Positions 25,115-37,941 of a stretch of 64,000 bases of DNA are shown here, piece by piece. Positions within the stretch are counted from its first letter, which is position 1. Every line of letters begins with the position of its first letter. The stretch covers positions 9,687,001 to 9,751,000 of the forward strand of contig JAYKKI010000066.1 in the NCBI GenBank assembly GCA_039881145.1, in the 5' to 3' direction. Source of the DNA: Druceiella hillmani. Lineage: Eukaryota; Arthropoda; Insecta; Lepidoptera; Hepialidae. Under the pieces are notes generated by a model. The model was given only the letters and a program-made list of their open reading frames with translations, was not told where the DNA came from and made no database searches. The position numbers and the translations under genes were made by a program.

Positions 25115-25116
<2 letters not shown>
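23791..25116. other. No gene recognised
   Basis: AT-rich. Two moderately GC-richer scraps (24185-24300 and 24800-24905) show no recognised motif. Confidence 0.4.
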
Positions 25117-25193
<77 letters not shown>

Positions 25194-25197
25194 TATG
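25117..25197. repeat. (TA)n microsatellite
   Basis: Near-perfect alternating TA, directly joined to the GT-rich tract that follows. Confidence 0.95.
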
Positions 25198-25371
25198 GGT
25201 ATGTGTATGCATGGGCGCGTGTGCGTGTGGGTACGTGTGTGTGCGTGCGTGTGTGTGCGTGCGTGAGTGCGCGTGCGTGTGTGCGCGTGCGTGTGAGCGC
25301 ATGCGTATGGGTGTGTGTGTGATTATGCGGCGTGTGTATGTGTGTGTGTGTGTGCGTGTGTGTGTGTATTT
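25198..25371 (+). repeat. (GT)n/(GC)-interrupted purine-pyrimidine tract
   Basis: About 170 bp of almost unbroken purine-pyrimidine alternation (tgtgcgtgcgtg, gcgcgtgcgtg, gcgcatgcgtatg). Strict alternation with many GC steps is the sequence type most prone to Z-DNA. The His-Thr-rich minus-strand frame across it is an artefact. Confidence 0.93.
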
Positions 25372-25786
25372 ATGGTGATATTTTAAATGCAAAAATTTGT
25401 CTGAAATAAAATATGTCTGTTGATAGTGAATATTTTGAATGTTTTTCTATATTGGTAACTGATTTTGATTATAGTTTATGACAACTGTGAGCCTTGCCTC
25501 ATATTGAACTTTTTTAATTCTAATTTAGCTAAACTAAATAAGGCTTGGATGAAACCTGTAGTATTGCTATACAAGCCAGATTAAGCGTCATTTTACCAAT
25601 GTTTACATGGATCCAATTTGACATTTTTGTCGGTTTATATTATAATTTATATTACTTTTTAAGGTATTCGTATATAAAAATAGATGTTCTAACCAACACA
25701 TTGAAATACGTATTTTGCGCCTATAACTAATATATTTTCCATACTATTATCACTGGTTTCCGACTCTCTTTTCGACTTGTTTTTGA
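25372..25786. other. No gene recognised
   Basis: AT-rich spacer between a microsatellite and a foldback element. Confidence 0.4.
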
Positions 25787-26070
25787 TTAACATTATTATA
25801 CAATTTTTCCGTACCTAAATTCTATACACTCTTTTGTTCAACATCGGCCGAAGCTTTCTATTATTATGCAGGTACCGTACTAAATTATTAGTGCATGGTA
25901 ACCTTTCTATATTCTGTATGTTATTTACTTCGCATTTGAGTTTTTTACAGAAAATTATACATGTTTTATTAATAAATATTATATACACTATATTCTATAC
26001 ACTCTTTTGTATTATGTATACAAAAGAGTGTATAGAATTTAGGTACGGAAAAGGTGTATAATAATGTTAA
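25787..26070. mobile_element. Foldback/MITE-like element with 51-bp terminal inverted repeats
   Basis: The first 51 bases (25787-25837) and last 51 bases (26020-26070) are inverted copies with 49 matches. A third partial copy of the inner arm makes an internal hairpin at 25992-26038 with 21-base arms and a short loop. Both outer ends are TTAA, the target sequence of piggyBac-type elements, so TTAA could be the duplicated target. The element has no transposase frame. A Tc1/mariner-type MITE with TA target is an alternative. Confidence 0.7.
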
Positions 26071-26986
26071 TAGGATAGCTTTCAGTATCGAATCAAATTT
26101 TGTATCAAACAGAGCTAGAATACTTTAATAACTACTTTGCATTAAAAGCAATATCACACATATCACTAGTATGAGGTCAATTTTGAAAGAATATGTTTAC
26201 AATATTGTACATAAATTTAATTGAAAATAAATTTGTAAAATATACTTTTAAACGGTAGACTATTTGAGAATAATAAAAATTAAACTGCCAATTAACATAA
26301 TAATTAGCAGAAAGGAAGTATGCAAACTTTATCAACCTTCAGTTGTATCTTTCGACAATATTTTCTAGTTAAAAACCAATGCTTAAGTTTAGAAGAACGT
26401 ATTGGAAACTAAAATATAAATTTGTTTTTAATCGGCATTATTGAAAACTCTGAACAGAATCAATATCAAATCATTTTCTTACTTTGTTTTTGTTTATTTT
26501 GTTCTTTAATGTCCGAATAGGATAAATCGAAACCGAATTTGAATGATTTCCTTAAAATATTCTATATTATGAAGTAAATTAAAGTACGTAATATGATCAA
26601 TTTTAATGATTTATTTATTTAGCAATAGATGTTATGTGCTCTTTTTACTAAGTAAATATATTTTTTTCTTGCAGTAAATCTATCATTTTCAGTCAAACAT
26701 CCTTACTTCCAATTGGAATTCTGAATTTAATTATGTTTATTTTAATAACGCTTTATGTTAGATATTAATGTTATTGATATTTAATATAATATATTATTCA
26801 AATAAACAAAATCCTCACTTATTTTATTTATTACTATTTTAATAATATCTTATGTTCAATACCATTAGGTGTGGTAGAGAGCAATTTTAGTTAGTACTGT
26901 TAGCAAAAAGTTGGGATAAAGCTTATATCACGCGTATTTTATTCGATACTTTTTTGCTTTTAATATAATCCCATGAATTAGCATAT

Positions 26987-26987
<1 letters not shown>
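26071..26987. other. No gene recognised
   Basis: AT-rich spacer. Confidence 0.4.

Positions 26988-27066
<79 letters not shown>
26988..27066. repeat. (TA)n microsatellite
   Basis: Near-perfect alternating TA of about 78 bp. Confidence 0.95.
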
Positions 27067-27069
<3 letters not shown>

Positions 27070-27337
27070 TTATAAAAATATATAGATTAATAAAAAGGAA
27101 GAATTACGTAGACAAAAAAGGACCGTTCAAATAGTACATTTGGCATGATTTGAAAGGAAGTATAAAATTAAAATTGGAGAAAATTCAAAAATATTAAAGA
27201 AATTCGGAGGGAAATATATGATAAATCAACTTTACATAGACGTAAATATTAATAAATCTCAGTATGTTGCTTAGGAGTAAGTGAGTATATTCTAGTTGAA
27301 GTAAATTGATGTGAAAAAATAAAAGTTAATAATGCAT

Positions 27338-27632
27338 AATTAAATGAAACTACGTGATGTAGTATTATTTTTATTTTCTTTAAGTTCTTTACCACGGCCT
27401 ATAATTCGTTGTATTACAGCATCTTCAGATGGGCTACTAGCAAAGGTTTTTGTTTGTTGTTGTTGTCCCAATTATCTTTGTTAATAACTCACCTGAAGCT
27501 GTTGTAATATAACGAAACCTAGGTCGTGGTTAAGAACTTAAAGAAAATACAAATAATACTTCATCACGCATTCTCATTTAATGGTGAATAATGAATTTCT
27601 ACAAAATTAACGCCAAATATATTCAATATTTG
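27338..27632. mobile_element. Foldback element with hammerhead-like arms, copy 2
   Basis: Inverted arms as in copy 1. The left end is truncated (starts aattaaatgaaac) and the right end is complete (...aacgccaaatatattc). A 10-bp direct repeat, aataatgcat, flanks it (27328-27337 and 27633-27642). The centre has gained a gtttgttgttgttg insertion near 27450-27465. Both hammerhead-like cores are mutated: the right arm has CTGAAGC for CTGAAGA, and the left arm has GAAT for GAAA. Confidence 0.85.
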
Positions 27633-27748
27633 AATAATGCATTGCTTAGTTTATTACAATCCCTTGTTTACATATTTATTTATTTAAAAACATTTACGAT
27701 AGATTACAGGTAACATAAATAAGCAAATAATGATATTATATTTTTATT

Positions 27749-27751
<3 letters not shown>

Positions 27752-27795
<44 letters not shown>
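27752..27795. repeat. (TA)n microsatellite
   Basis: Short alternating TA tract, about 44 bp. Confidence 0.9.
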
Positions 27796-27799
<4 letters not shown>

Positions 27800-30700
27800 T
27801 TATTATATCTAATTGTATATCATTATATTGTATTTATATTCGATCGCTTTGCGAAAAAGTAAAAAACACTAAACTTTATTTTAACTAATTTGCCTGCTTT
27901 GTTTGGTATTTTAGTACATTCATTAAGTGTAATTTCACAATTTATTTTAATAATACATTTTTTTCTCTGTGTGGCGTAAATAAGTACGCTATCTACACTA
28001 GATGTGTATACAACGTAACACAAAAAAAATAAATGTTATAAGTTATAAGAATTTTTTTGTAAATAGATGGTACAAATTCAAAATGACCACTTTTTGGATA
28101 AAACTTGATAAGTGGTCTCACGTTAATATTTTTCTTCTCTAATATAATCATTAAATCAAAAATATAATTAAAAACTACGAAATTAAAAGTAGTTAATCAA
28201 ATTTCCCATTCTATGTAGGGCTTGCCATTGACAGCTTTATTTTTATATGTAACATGCATTTATTGAGGAGAGATTTGTATGCAGGGTATCAGGTCTCGAT
28301 ATGTTTGAGAAATATGTATAAACCATACATTGTTCTCTCTATTGACATGTTGTAGTATTATATTTTTATTTTTTGCTAATGAACACCGAGTTTTATTTCA
28401 CAGGAACAATACTGCTTTTTTTAATAAAGAGTGTACATTATCATATTTTAATATGCACTTAATTTTACAAAACAACCGTTATTTTTAGACATACTCGAAT
28501 AAAAGAAATGTCCAAACATACTTTTTCCCGTGTTAGTATTTTTGGCGAACCCGCCAGAAGGCCCAGTTTGCGCTGTAAAATTTAATCCTCACCTATTCAG
28601 TTGTTAGAGTGGGATTGAGTTAGAAACATCCAAATTTTTTTAATTTATAATATTACTGGACCCTTAAGCTTCTCAAGCACGTAGAAATACATGCCGATCT
28701 TATGCTTGTATATGTGACCTTGGCGTAGCAAGTGTAGTTCGCACAAGTTGGTGCTACCAAAATACGCGGCTCGAGTATCAAGAAAATCACAGGCGTGATG
28801 TCGCTTTGTCTTCGCAGTGACAGCGTATTACGTAAGCGATGATTGCTTTCATATTATAAAGTTTATATATGTAATGAATCTTTAAAACTAATAATTAAAT
28901 TCTTATTCAAAATATGTGTCGTAGAATTCAAGGGATCATAGAAGTTTATTTAGGTAAGGGAGAAATATCGATATCACCACCTACAACAATGCATTCTCTT
29001 TAGCCGTTTCAATATTTCGGAGCCGATAAATCTACCTTAAAGAAATGTAAGCAAAAATTAAAAAAATAAATACGATATGAGTTGCAGACATGTACTGCTA
29101 ACGTTCAAATGTTTTGTAAGAAATATGGAATTCTTAATATATATTAAAATCTTTCTAAAGCAGAAAAGTGCACCAACAATTTAAGAGTTTTTCAATAAAT
29201 TTAAGCTAGTCCAAGAAGCAAATTTGTTTTTAGTCGCTTGTTAAGTTTTATGATTTTAAGTTGACTATTCGTATACCCGATATATTTCAGGCTCCTCGTA
29301 ATACGCTAAAGCAATCTAACATTTGACTTGTTTAACTTGTTTATAATGAATGAATGCCTAAAATTTGATACCTAATATTTAATACTCACATATTTTTAAA
29401 TTTTATTTGGTTGAATTTATTCAATCATTTAATATTCACTTATCGAATAAATTACTGGGATTTTCTTTATAGAATAGAGCGCAAACAATAAAACATGAAT
29501 ATTGTTTTCTCTACCGCCATACACACAAAGAGCCCATTACCAACCATTGTTCCTTTCTTGTTACTTGACTCTACGTTGAATCTGATTTCAGCAATTAACT
29601 TATTTCTCTATTTAACTCATGACTTCAGTAATAAATTAATGATGCTTCTGAGTTAATTGTTGTCTATTTTCATAGCATTTTATTGTTTTTCTTATTCTAT
29701 TATAATTAGAAAATTTAAGTTAAGAAGTACTATAATTATATGTTTAGACAGTGCCGCGAAAATTTAAAAATTTATCCGTAGAAAATTAATACGTGAATGT
29801 AAACGTATATCCCATAAGATCTATGAAAGAAAACAATACCATTGGATCAAGGCACAACAATAGAGGAAATAATCAGATTTGACTTTTTAAAAGGGATTAC
29901 CTTTTAAATTTTTAAACGCATTAAAACAATATTTGTAAAATAAGTAAATTTACATAAAATATTTCATAACTCATATTATTTACAACGCATTATGAATAGA
30001 AAAATGACTGTTACAAATATTACCAATATTTGTGAAAATGATCTTTGTATTCTATTGTCACATAACCTAAAACCGTAAAACTTAACATACGAGTAAAAAC
30101 AGACTTACTCCTTGGACTATCTTCAAGAATACTACTGCACCGTCTGTATGAGATCGTTGATTTGGGATTCAGATTTGATTCGCAATTGACGTTTTGTGGG
30201 TATGTGGCGAATGTAGCAAAAAAAAAATAAATTTTAGGTACTTGGATTCGTGTGAAATAATTCAAAATATTTGTATATATGTCATAAGTTCTTCTGCTGC
30301 ACACTTCACTTGTGCAGAACCGATTAGAATCATGTTCCGTTACATGAAGCCTAGTACAGCTTGATGACTGAATGCGTGTTAAAGACCGTCCTACAATAGC
30401 GGTATATGAGACAGTATGGTTACTTCCCCTTTCTATTTTATACCGATTTCCTCTGGGTATGTTATGTTTCAATTCCTTTTAATTTATAAGATCTCTAAAA
30501 CCGAACTATATGGGAACTCTCCAGCTTCTCGCTGTATTCAACTGTTCAACCACCTGACTGTGGTCACACCAGAATATTATTTGTTTATGATAAGTGAAAG
30601 TAAATATGTCAAAATATATCTTCGTTACATTTTGTAATTGTTGTGTATTTTGTATTCATATTTCATGTATAGATTTTTCGTTTTAATTTGTTAATTTATT

Positions 30701-32283
30701 AACTGCTTACTGTTACGAGTAGGTTTGCCTGTAATGCATCGATAAATGTATTTAAATAAATAACTAAATACGTAAAACTAGAATTGTGATAAGGTTAGTT
30801 ATATGAAAATATGGAAGAAAATCTAATATTTGAGAAATTTAGATTTTGATATATTTAAACAACATTAATCATTGTAGGACATTTTTAAATAAATAGCTTA
30901 TTTTTAAATAATAATACCTGCTAATATCTCTTCTGACTGTATATTGCAAATTAAACGCGAACAAGTTATAAACCCTTACAGCTTTTTTCCTAGGTAAATA
31001 AGACAGAAGTGAAGAGTGGTTTTACGCGAAAACGCAATACACAAACAGTAGCTTTGATTCGTTTCATAAATATGTTTTAAGTATTTTATTTAATTTAATT
31101 TCTTTTAAATATAGGACTGGATTCACAAAATTTACAGTTTTAAGCCAAGAAGCTACACAATAGCATTGCACAATACTTTACTGTATGTTTAAAATAATTC
31201 ACTTAACATTCTACCAGCTACTCGTATTAGTATTAAATACCCATTGGAAATTATATCAAATAATTGAAAATATTAAATTTTGTGTAGACTAATTTTGATT
31301 TCAGTATTTATACCCCTAAAAAACTAATCAATTAATAAAACATCAAACAAATCAAATATGATAGAAATATCTCTATGACCAGTTATTTAACAGTACCTTC
31401 CACTAAACAATCACTATACCGTGAAATTGTTTCTAAAAGTATTATTAGTTTAATATCCTTTGATTAAATGTATTAACTTAAAACTGCCTACCTTTCCTTG
31501 GTTACAATAGGAATTACAAACAGTAATGTCTCGCAATAATTTGACATTGTATTTTAATAATTATTCGATCCTCATATACGTACTAATACTCACGTCTTCT
31601 GATACCAATATCTACCAGAAAACATAAAGCCCGCATATTGAAATAACTTTCGCACCTTTTTCATATACTCTTACCTCAACTAGGTTAATTATTTGTATAT
31701 CAATTTAGAAGGTAAATTGTATTTGCGGCATTACTAAGAAAATACATATACTCAACATTGAACGTATTTCAGTCGGATTATTTATTGTAATAAGCAAAGT
31801 ACACCTCGGCAAGAAGTAATAACCACTTCGTGATTTAAATTATTTAACGATATTTCTTCTCGACAGAATTCCGCTAATAGTGTTATGCGTATAATTTGTC
31901 GTAGCGGTTTTAGTTTCGTCAAATATTTTGTAAATATTATAGAAAGAATCTTTATGAATTATTAGATGTAATAAACTATTAAATATAATTTTAGTTGACT
32001 AATTTGGCACATGTAACTTTGTACAATATAACTTTATAAGGAGAATTTATTAAAATTGATTCTAATGTCTAATTAGTTTTATGAATTTTTCGTGTACTTC
32101 AATTACTGATTAATAATATGTTTTTAAAAAATTACTTTTCTTTCAATTCAATCAATCAAATATAGATATATAATACCTCACTTTTTGTTTGCGATTTTTT
32201 TCTACGATGTGCTAGATGTTACCAGCAGCTGTATTCTGATAAATTTTTGACCAAGTGTGCGTTATTTTTTTTAGTAATAATGT
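27796..32283. other. No gene recognised
   Basis: A 4.5-kb AT-rich stretch. A moderately GC-richer block at 28700-28850 (accttggcgtagcaagtg ... gtgacagcgtattacg) may be an old dispersed repeat, but I found no second copy. The 150-codon minus-strand frame at 30020-30472 lacks an ATG start and is listed as rejected. Confidence 0.4.
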
Positions 32284-32431
32284 GTGCGATTCAAAACTAC
32301 CTCTAACCAGAATAAAACGACTTTCATCTTAAGCTTTACACTAAATCGCTTTGACGGTCTTAACAATTTCTATTCGTCCTATGTTAAAGGGTCGGATGTA
32401 GGCGATGAAATATTTCGTTTTCCAATAAAAC

Positions 32432-32556
32432 ACATGCGGGCGCGCCGGCCCCGGCGGTGCTGTGTGACTCGTAGTAGTGTGTGTTACACGAACACGCTCG
32501 GCACAATGGAATCGATTGAGAAGCTTTTTAGACGAATTATTAAAGTAAATCCGAGC
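32432..32556 (+). other. GC-rich, CpG-bearing patch with a possible short first exon
   Basis: About 40 bp of very GC-rich sequence (gcgggcgcgccggccccggc at 32437-32456) is followed by a GTGTTACACGAACAC near-palindrome. An ATG then lies in a favourable context (cacaATGG, ATG at 32506). Thirteen codons (MESIEKLFRRIIK) lead to AAA followed by gtaaat, a possible splice donor; without splicing the frame stops after 22 codons. CpG-dense patches in AT-rich insect DNA often mark promoters or transposon ends. No TATA box or partner exon is apparent. Confidence 0.2.
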
Positions 32557-33379
32557 ATGATTTCTCTGTTATAATGTCTCTGTAAACCTCTTGATATGGA
32601 ATACGATTTAACCTTGGATATGGTTTAGGTTGGTTTTTGATTGAATTTGGGGAATTCCAAAATGAAAAAATGTTGCACATATTTTGCGTAATTATTTTTT
32701 ATGTATAATCTTTTTGTAAATTAGTATGGCAAGCATAGACTAAGATAAGAATAAAATCCCTAAAAAAAATTGTGCAAATTATGACAAAAATTTTTTTTTT
32801 TTTTTAGGATTTTTGTGCTATTTATATTTACCTGCTAATATTATTTTAATACTAATTATTTAAAAGAAAAAAAATCCTTATTACACGCAAATAAAGTCTT
32901 ATGAACATCTAATATAAATTATTGTTATACAATACGAACTAATGTTAAAATAATAAAACTACGTATGCAAAAAAACTTAAAAATTTGTTTGTAAATTAGG
33001 AAAAAAATAAAACATGTAAAGGTTTATAATAAAAATACTTTAAAAATTATTAAAAATGAAAAAGCCTATAAAACGTTTCCATTACGATGTTTCATGAACT
33101 AGTTGGATAACAAGCGTCTTAATATGTAATAATTTATTAAAAGATTTTTTAGGAATTTTTAATTTTACCCAATATAAAGTGATAAATCTATAATAATATT
33201 TTATAATTACATACCACATGTATATCTATATTTCAACATTTAAATTTTATATGTGCAATCAATAGCTCAATTAACAATTTTTAAATTAGTTGGCTTTAAA
33301 TGTTACGAATTCCAGCGATATCACAATAGACACTTTACAGAGTCGAAATTACGGCCAATATATAAAACCCGGAAACAGC

Positions 33380-33382
<3 letters not shown>
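32557..33382. other. No gene recognised
   Basis: AT-rich, with homopolymer runs including a long T tract near 32790-32806. Confidence 0.4.
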
Positions 33383-33476
<94 letters not shown>

Positions 33477-33485
33477 TATATATTT
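33383..33485. repeat. (TA)n microsatellite
   Basis: About 100 bp of alternating TA with one tatgta interruption. Confidence 0.95.
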
Positions 33486-36400
33486 GTAAATTAACACACA
33501 AGATTATCGTTGGATTCGCTATGCGCTGACTAGACCTGGAACAATCATATGAAATTAAGAGGCTTAAATATATTGGGGTTGAAATGTAACACGCAAATGT
33601 TTTAAGTTAACTCGGAAGTATTATATCAGACGTATATTTTCTGCCCTAATGCATACCCTTTCACTTTCAACATAACCTCCTGCAAAATTATTTTCAATTT
33701 CATCTATATCATCGTTCCTGTAACAATTATGACGATTATTTTCTTTTAATGATAAAGTAAAATTGCATCACACGAATTTGCAACACAATGTCAATAATAA
33801 AAAATTGCAAAATTAGAAATAGTTAGAATAAGTTTCTAGTGCTTGAATAATGATATCTAATACTTTTCAAAAAAAATTAGCTTTTAAAAAATATTAATAT
33901 ATCTGAACCCTATCAAAAATATTAATATTTTGAACTCCTATCTTACCGACTTTAATTTTATATCAGGCATAATAAGCACAATAAAAACAATATTTGACCC
34001 TCTCTACAAATCAACCCGAATTACAGTTTTTATGTTTTATATCTGCGTCTACTAGAAAGTATAACCAAGTCAAATTTTATATCAGCTTTCCAAATCAGCG
34101 TTCATACATAAAATACAGGCATATAAACACAGAGTAACAAGTAATTTATTTTTAAAATTTTGTAAAATACTAAAAGGGAATCATTACAATTTTCAATAAA
34201 ATACAATATTGCACTTACAGATGGATCTAAAAAATTTAAACCTTTAATATTTAAAAAAAAATACATTTTTACGTATACCATGAAATTATAATATGTATCT
34301 CCGTGATATAAATACTCAGTAATCTGAATACTCAGTAAAAGCAAAATATCGATTTAATACTTCTAAAATACGAATATATTTAATATTTCCTGTTATAAAA
34401 TTTCTACAAAACTTTCGTTTAAGACACGTAATAATTTTTTTTCCAATTTTGGCTCTTAATACCGGACGTCTGTGAGAAATCTTATGTTTTCCCATTATTA
34501 TCTGAAAATATACAAAAAAACAATAAATTCATTTACTTATTTACAAAGCGGCACAAAATATTATGCATTTCAAATGTATCATAGAAATATTATGTTACAA
34601 TAATATATGCGTAATTTGCATGTTATTGTAACAAACAACATAAAACTTACACTGTGTACAAGCCGTGTACGCGTAATAAATCTATGGCACAAGCTGACGA
34701 AGAGCAACCAGATCTCACGTGAGGACGTGTAAACGCAAACGGTACTGAATTCAAAATATGCTCGAACGCCGGAGGTAGTAATCGTTTTTATTTTCATAGA
34801 AGCTAGTATGGAACATTCGCGCACGGAATGCCGTAAAAATTCGGCAACTTTGACCTAATACCAAAGGCTTCATATTTATGTCATAGTTAAATCCATAAAC
34901 AAGAATGTATCTACGTCAATTTAGAATAGACACAGTGAAATGAAAATCAATATATCTTTATAATTTTGTTCTAATATGCGAAACAGCCGCCAGATTTTTT
35001 GGTAAAAGAGGTTACTTTGAGATTTTTTTTAAAGTTTGGAACATAATATAGAAAAAATATCGTACAATAATGTCGTATAAAGGCCATATTCTATGCCCTG
35101 GTATTTTAATATAATGTGTAACTTTGGTATTTATTGAGTATTTTGCGAAACCAAACACCCATTTTCGCCTATTTGCGAAATCCGCCCCTTAAGTATTTAA
35201 TATGTATTGTCGGAATGCTTATAAATCTTATGTAGCTTGGCAAACATTTTATCGTGAATAAAAGCTAGTCTAGGTTTTATTATGAACACTGTACCTTATT
35301 CGAATCCTTATATTATTTTTATGTGATTATTTAACAAAGATATAAATAAGTGAATATGTAAATAGACACATCGGCAAGATCAACCGAGTAGAAAGACCTA
35401 TTAATATAAAATCAAAGTTTCTGCTTACTGCAATACACAGACATATAACTAAAAGTAATAAAATAACCACTCACCAATTCAGTACATATTATAAATCGGA
35501 ATACTCAACTGGGTATGTCTGTATGTGTGCAATTTTATAAGTAATAGTTAAATGGATTTTATTCCGGTTTTGTTAGATGAAGATTGGTTTACGACAAAGA
35601 TTCAAATGTATAACTCATCAATATTCAGTAAAAATTACCTGACTGGTAACGATAGGAGTAAATGAATTTAGGGGAACGTATTTGTTGGAGAGGTATCATG
35701 GAGTTTCATGCTTTAATTGATATAGATATATACAAAAAATTATCATCAAAAAATGATGATCATCTCAGATAATTCCACAATAAAGTCCGCGACAGGATAT
35801 GTACTTAAAATAATATAATACTACTTAAAATAAACATAAATTTTCAACTCAATTATCTATTGTTTATTTGTTTAAATCTTATCAATTAAATTTTTTTGCT
35901 ATTTTTCACAACTTATTAATTTCTCTTGCACGCCGTAATTTTAAAAATATTTTTTAAATTGTACAACGGTTTTTAGCAACCAATATAATATTATAAAATA
36001 TTTATAAAATAATATAATAATAGTAGATAAAATATTTTCACGTAGTTTAATTAACAACTAGGATAACAGTTATTATTCAATTTTAATACGCATAACTTTA
36101 TTTTTTTAGCTAAATAATAAATTACCATTTCTTGTAATCTAGAAAGATATTAACATTATTGTTTTAATTTTTAGTTACTTCACGCAAGACATCACGTTAA
36201 ATAATATATTATCCTTCGTAACATATTTTGAAACGTCTGAAGATAATATATTCGTAATGAATTAGTGTATATGGGTCTCAACATGGTTAACTCTTATTTT
36301 AGCATAAATAAAAATATTGAAAATTAAGATATATCAAAATAATAGTTTATTTTCATTGGCCAAAACTTAGATGTATTAGGGTTGGTCATTTAACGAGAAT

Positions 36401-36847
36401 ACATACATATATAATTTATACTTTCAGTGAGAAGCAACCTTTCGCGTATTTGGTACATATTTCTATTTCTCTAAAATCTATTTTACTTATAAATGGTCAC
36501 TGCCCATATTCTGTTTATGAAGACATTAGATAATGGTAAATGTCCACGGGAATTATAAATTAATCTTTATATATGGTTTAAAAACCAACTGTCTTGCATA
36601 ATTAAAATTTCCTTAACATGGGAATTTTTTCACTTATTTAAAAAATATTAAAAATTAAACTACTTCTGTAATGTATAGCACATACAAAACAATTAAAATT
36701 ACGAAATTCTATTAAATATCTCACACCAACCAAATTTACTTATGACATTTTTATTATTTCTGAGACAGATCACATAAATTTCAATTTATTTTTTTAACTT
36801 TTTGCAACGAACCATAAAAAAATTTTACCAGTGAAGTATATCTTAAA
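33486..36847. other. No gene recognised
   Basis: AT-rich. The block at 34640-34850 is less AT-rich (cgtgaggacgtgtaaacgc, gctcgaacgccggaggtag), but its frames show no known domain. Confidence 0.4.
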
Positions 36848-37145
36848 TATTAAATATATTTGGCGTTAATTTTGTAGAAATACATTATTCGCATTTAAAT
36901 GAAACTACGTGATGTAGTATTATTTCTACTTTCTTTAATTTCTTTACCACGACCTAGGTTTCGTTGTATTACAACATTGCTAATATTATCTTTGCTAATA
37001 TCCTACCTGAAGATATTGTAAAACAACGAAACCGAGGTTGTGGTAAAGAAATTAAAGAGAGTAGAAATAATACTACATCACGTACAATTTAATTGCAATT
37101 TAATTTGCAAGAATTTAGAATTTGATTTGCAAGTAATTTAATTGC
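36848..37145. mobile_element. Foldback element with hammerhead-like arms, copy 3
   Basis: The left arm is complete from aatatatttggcgttaatt to the CCTAGG block but has lost its CTGAAGA block at the centre. The right arm keeps CTGAAGA (37007-37013) and GAAA (37028-37031), but stem II has an A-C mismatch and the cleavage position reads GTT instead of GTC. The outer right end is replaced by aatttaattgc-type repeats. An exact 12-bp direct repeat, gtatatcttaaa, flanks it (36836-36847 and 37146-37157). Confidence 0.88.
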
Positions 37146-37157
37146 GTATATCTTAAA

Positions 37158-37879
37158 CTTATGTCTTACGTAATTTTGAGTCATCTAGGTTAAACAAAAT
37201 AAAAATTGGTAAATGAAGTAAGATAATTTTATATTATAATAATGTGACGCCTTAATTTTGAAAGGATCACTTGTCGCAGGTCCTTATTATAAATTATTAA
37301 CGTATAATAACAGATATCAGAACATTTTACCTAAACAATTTGTACCAGTGGGTCTTTGTGTATACTATCATTAAGTGTTTATTTATTCTAGTACAAAAAA
37401 AATATCAAAATGAAACATCCCAGTATTTTACACTGAAAGAACATCGCTTCATCCAAAAAAGAAAGTCAATTTCACCGAAACATTTGATGTTTTTGCAATT
37501 CTCGGAAAAAATTATAGTAAAGTTACCTATGCGCGATTATCCACGAAAAGTATTATTTGTATACCTTTAATCGAAAAATATTTAACCTCTATGAAATAGA
37601 ACATATGGGTACAGTAAATAAAAATATTACTTGAAAATTCATATTGAAACGGATAAAGAATGTTTTTTCTAAAGTCAGGGCTCGAGAAATTATTGTTGAA
37701 AGAAGCGAATGGAAAAAAAATAATTAGAAATTAAGTTCCGAACAATCTGTTCCGGTGACTTTGTACATAAAAGACTTATTTTGTTTAGTACACAAGAGGC
37801 TTAATATTTAGTACACAAGAAACTTTCCACTTTGCTTTCGGCATATAAACAAGACGCTTAATTTTTAGTATCGGAAAAC
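37158..37879. other. No gene recognised
   Basis: AT-rich. The frame 37340-37570 has some basic-rich composition but no recognised relatives. Confidence 0.4.
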
Positions 37880-37941
37880 GTGGAATACTTTGTGCTTGAG
37901 AGTTCACGGGTTGTCGCTGTGGAATACTTTGTGCTTGAGAG
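37880..37941 (+). repeat. Direct duplication of a 23-bp unit
   Basis: gtggaatactttgtgcttga plus gag occurs at 37880-37902 and 37919-37941, a 39-bp period. Upstream, tagtacacaagar is also doubled (about 37786 and 37809). Confidence 0.9.

Noticed and set aside
25096..25392. 98-codon His-Thr-Arg-rich minus-strand frame
   Set aside because: It is the translation of the GT/GC microsatellite; the same holds for 5463-5714 (plus).
30020..30472. 150-codon minus-strand frame, the longest in the window
   Set aside because: It begins at TTG, has no early ATG, no recognised motif and no splice or promoter context; one frame of this length can arise by chance in 64 kb.
36370..36400. Mariner-like terminal motif (ttagggttggtcatttaacg)
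   Set aside because: There is no matching inverted end or transposase within a plausible distance, so the similarity to the mariner 'ttaggttgg' end is probably chance.
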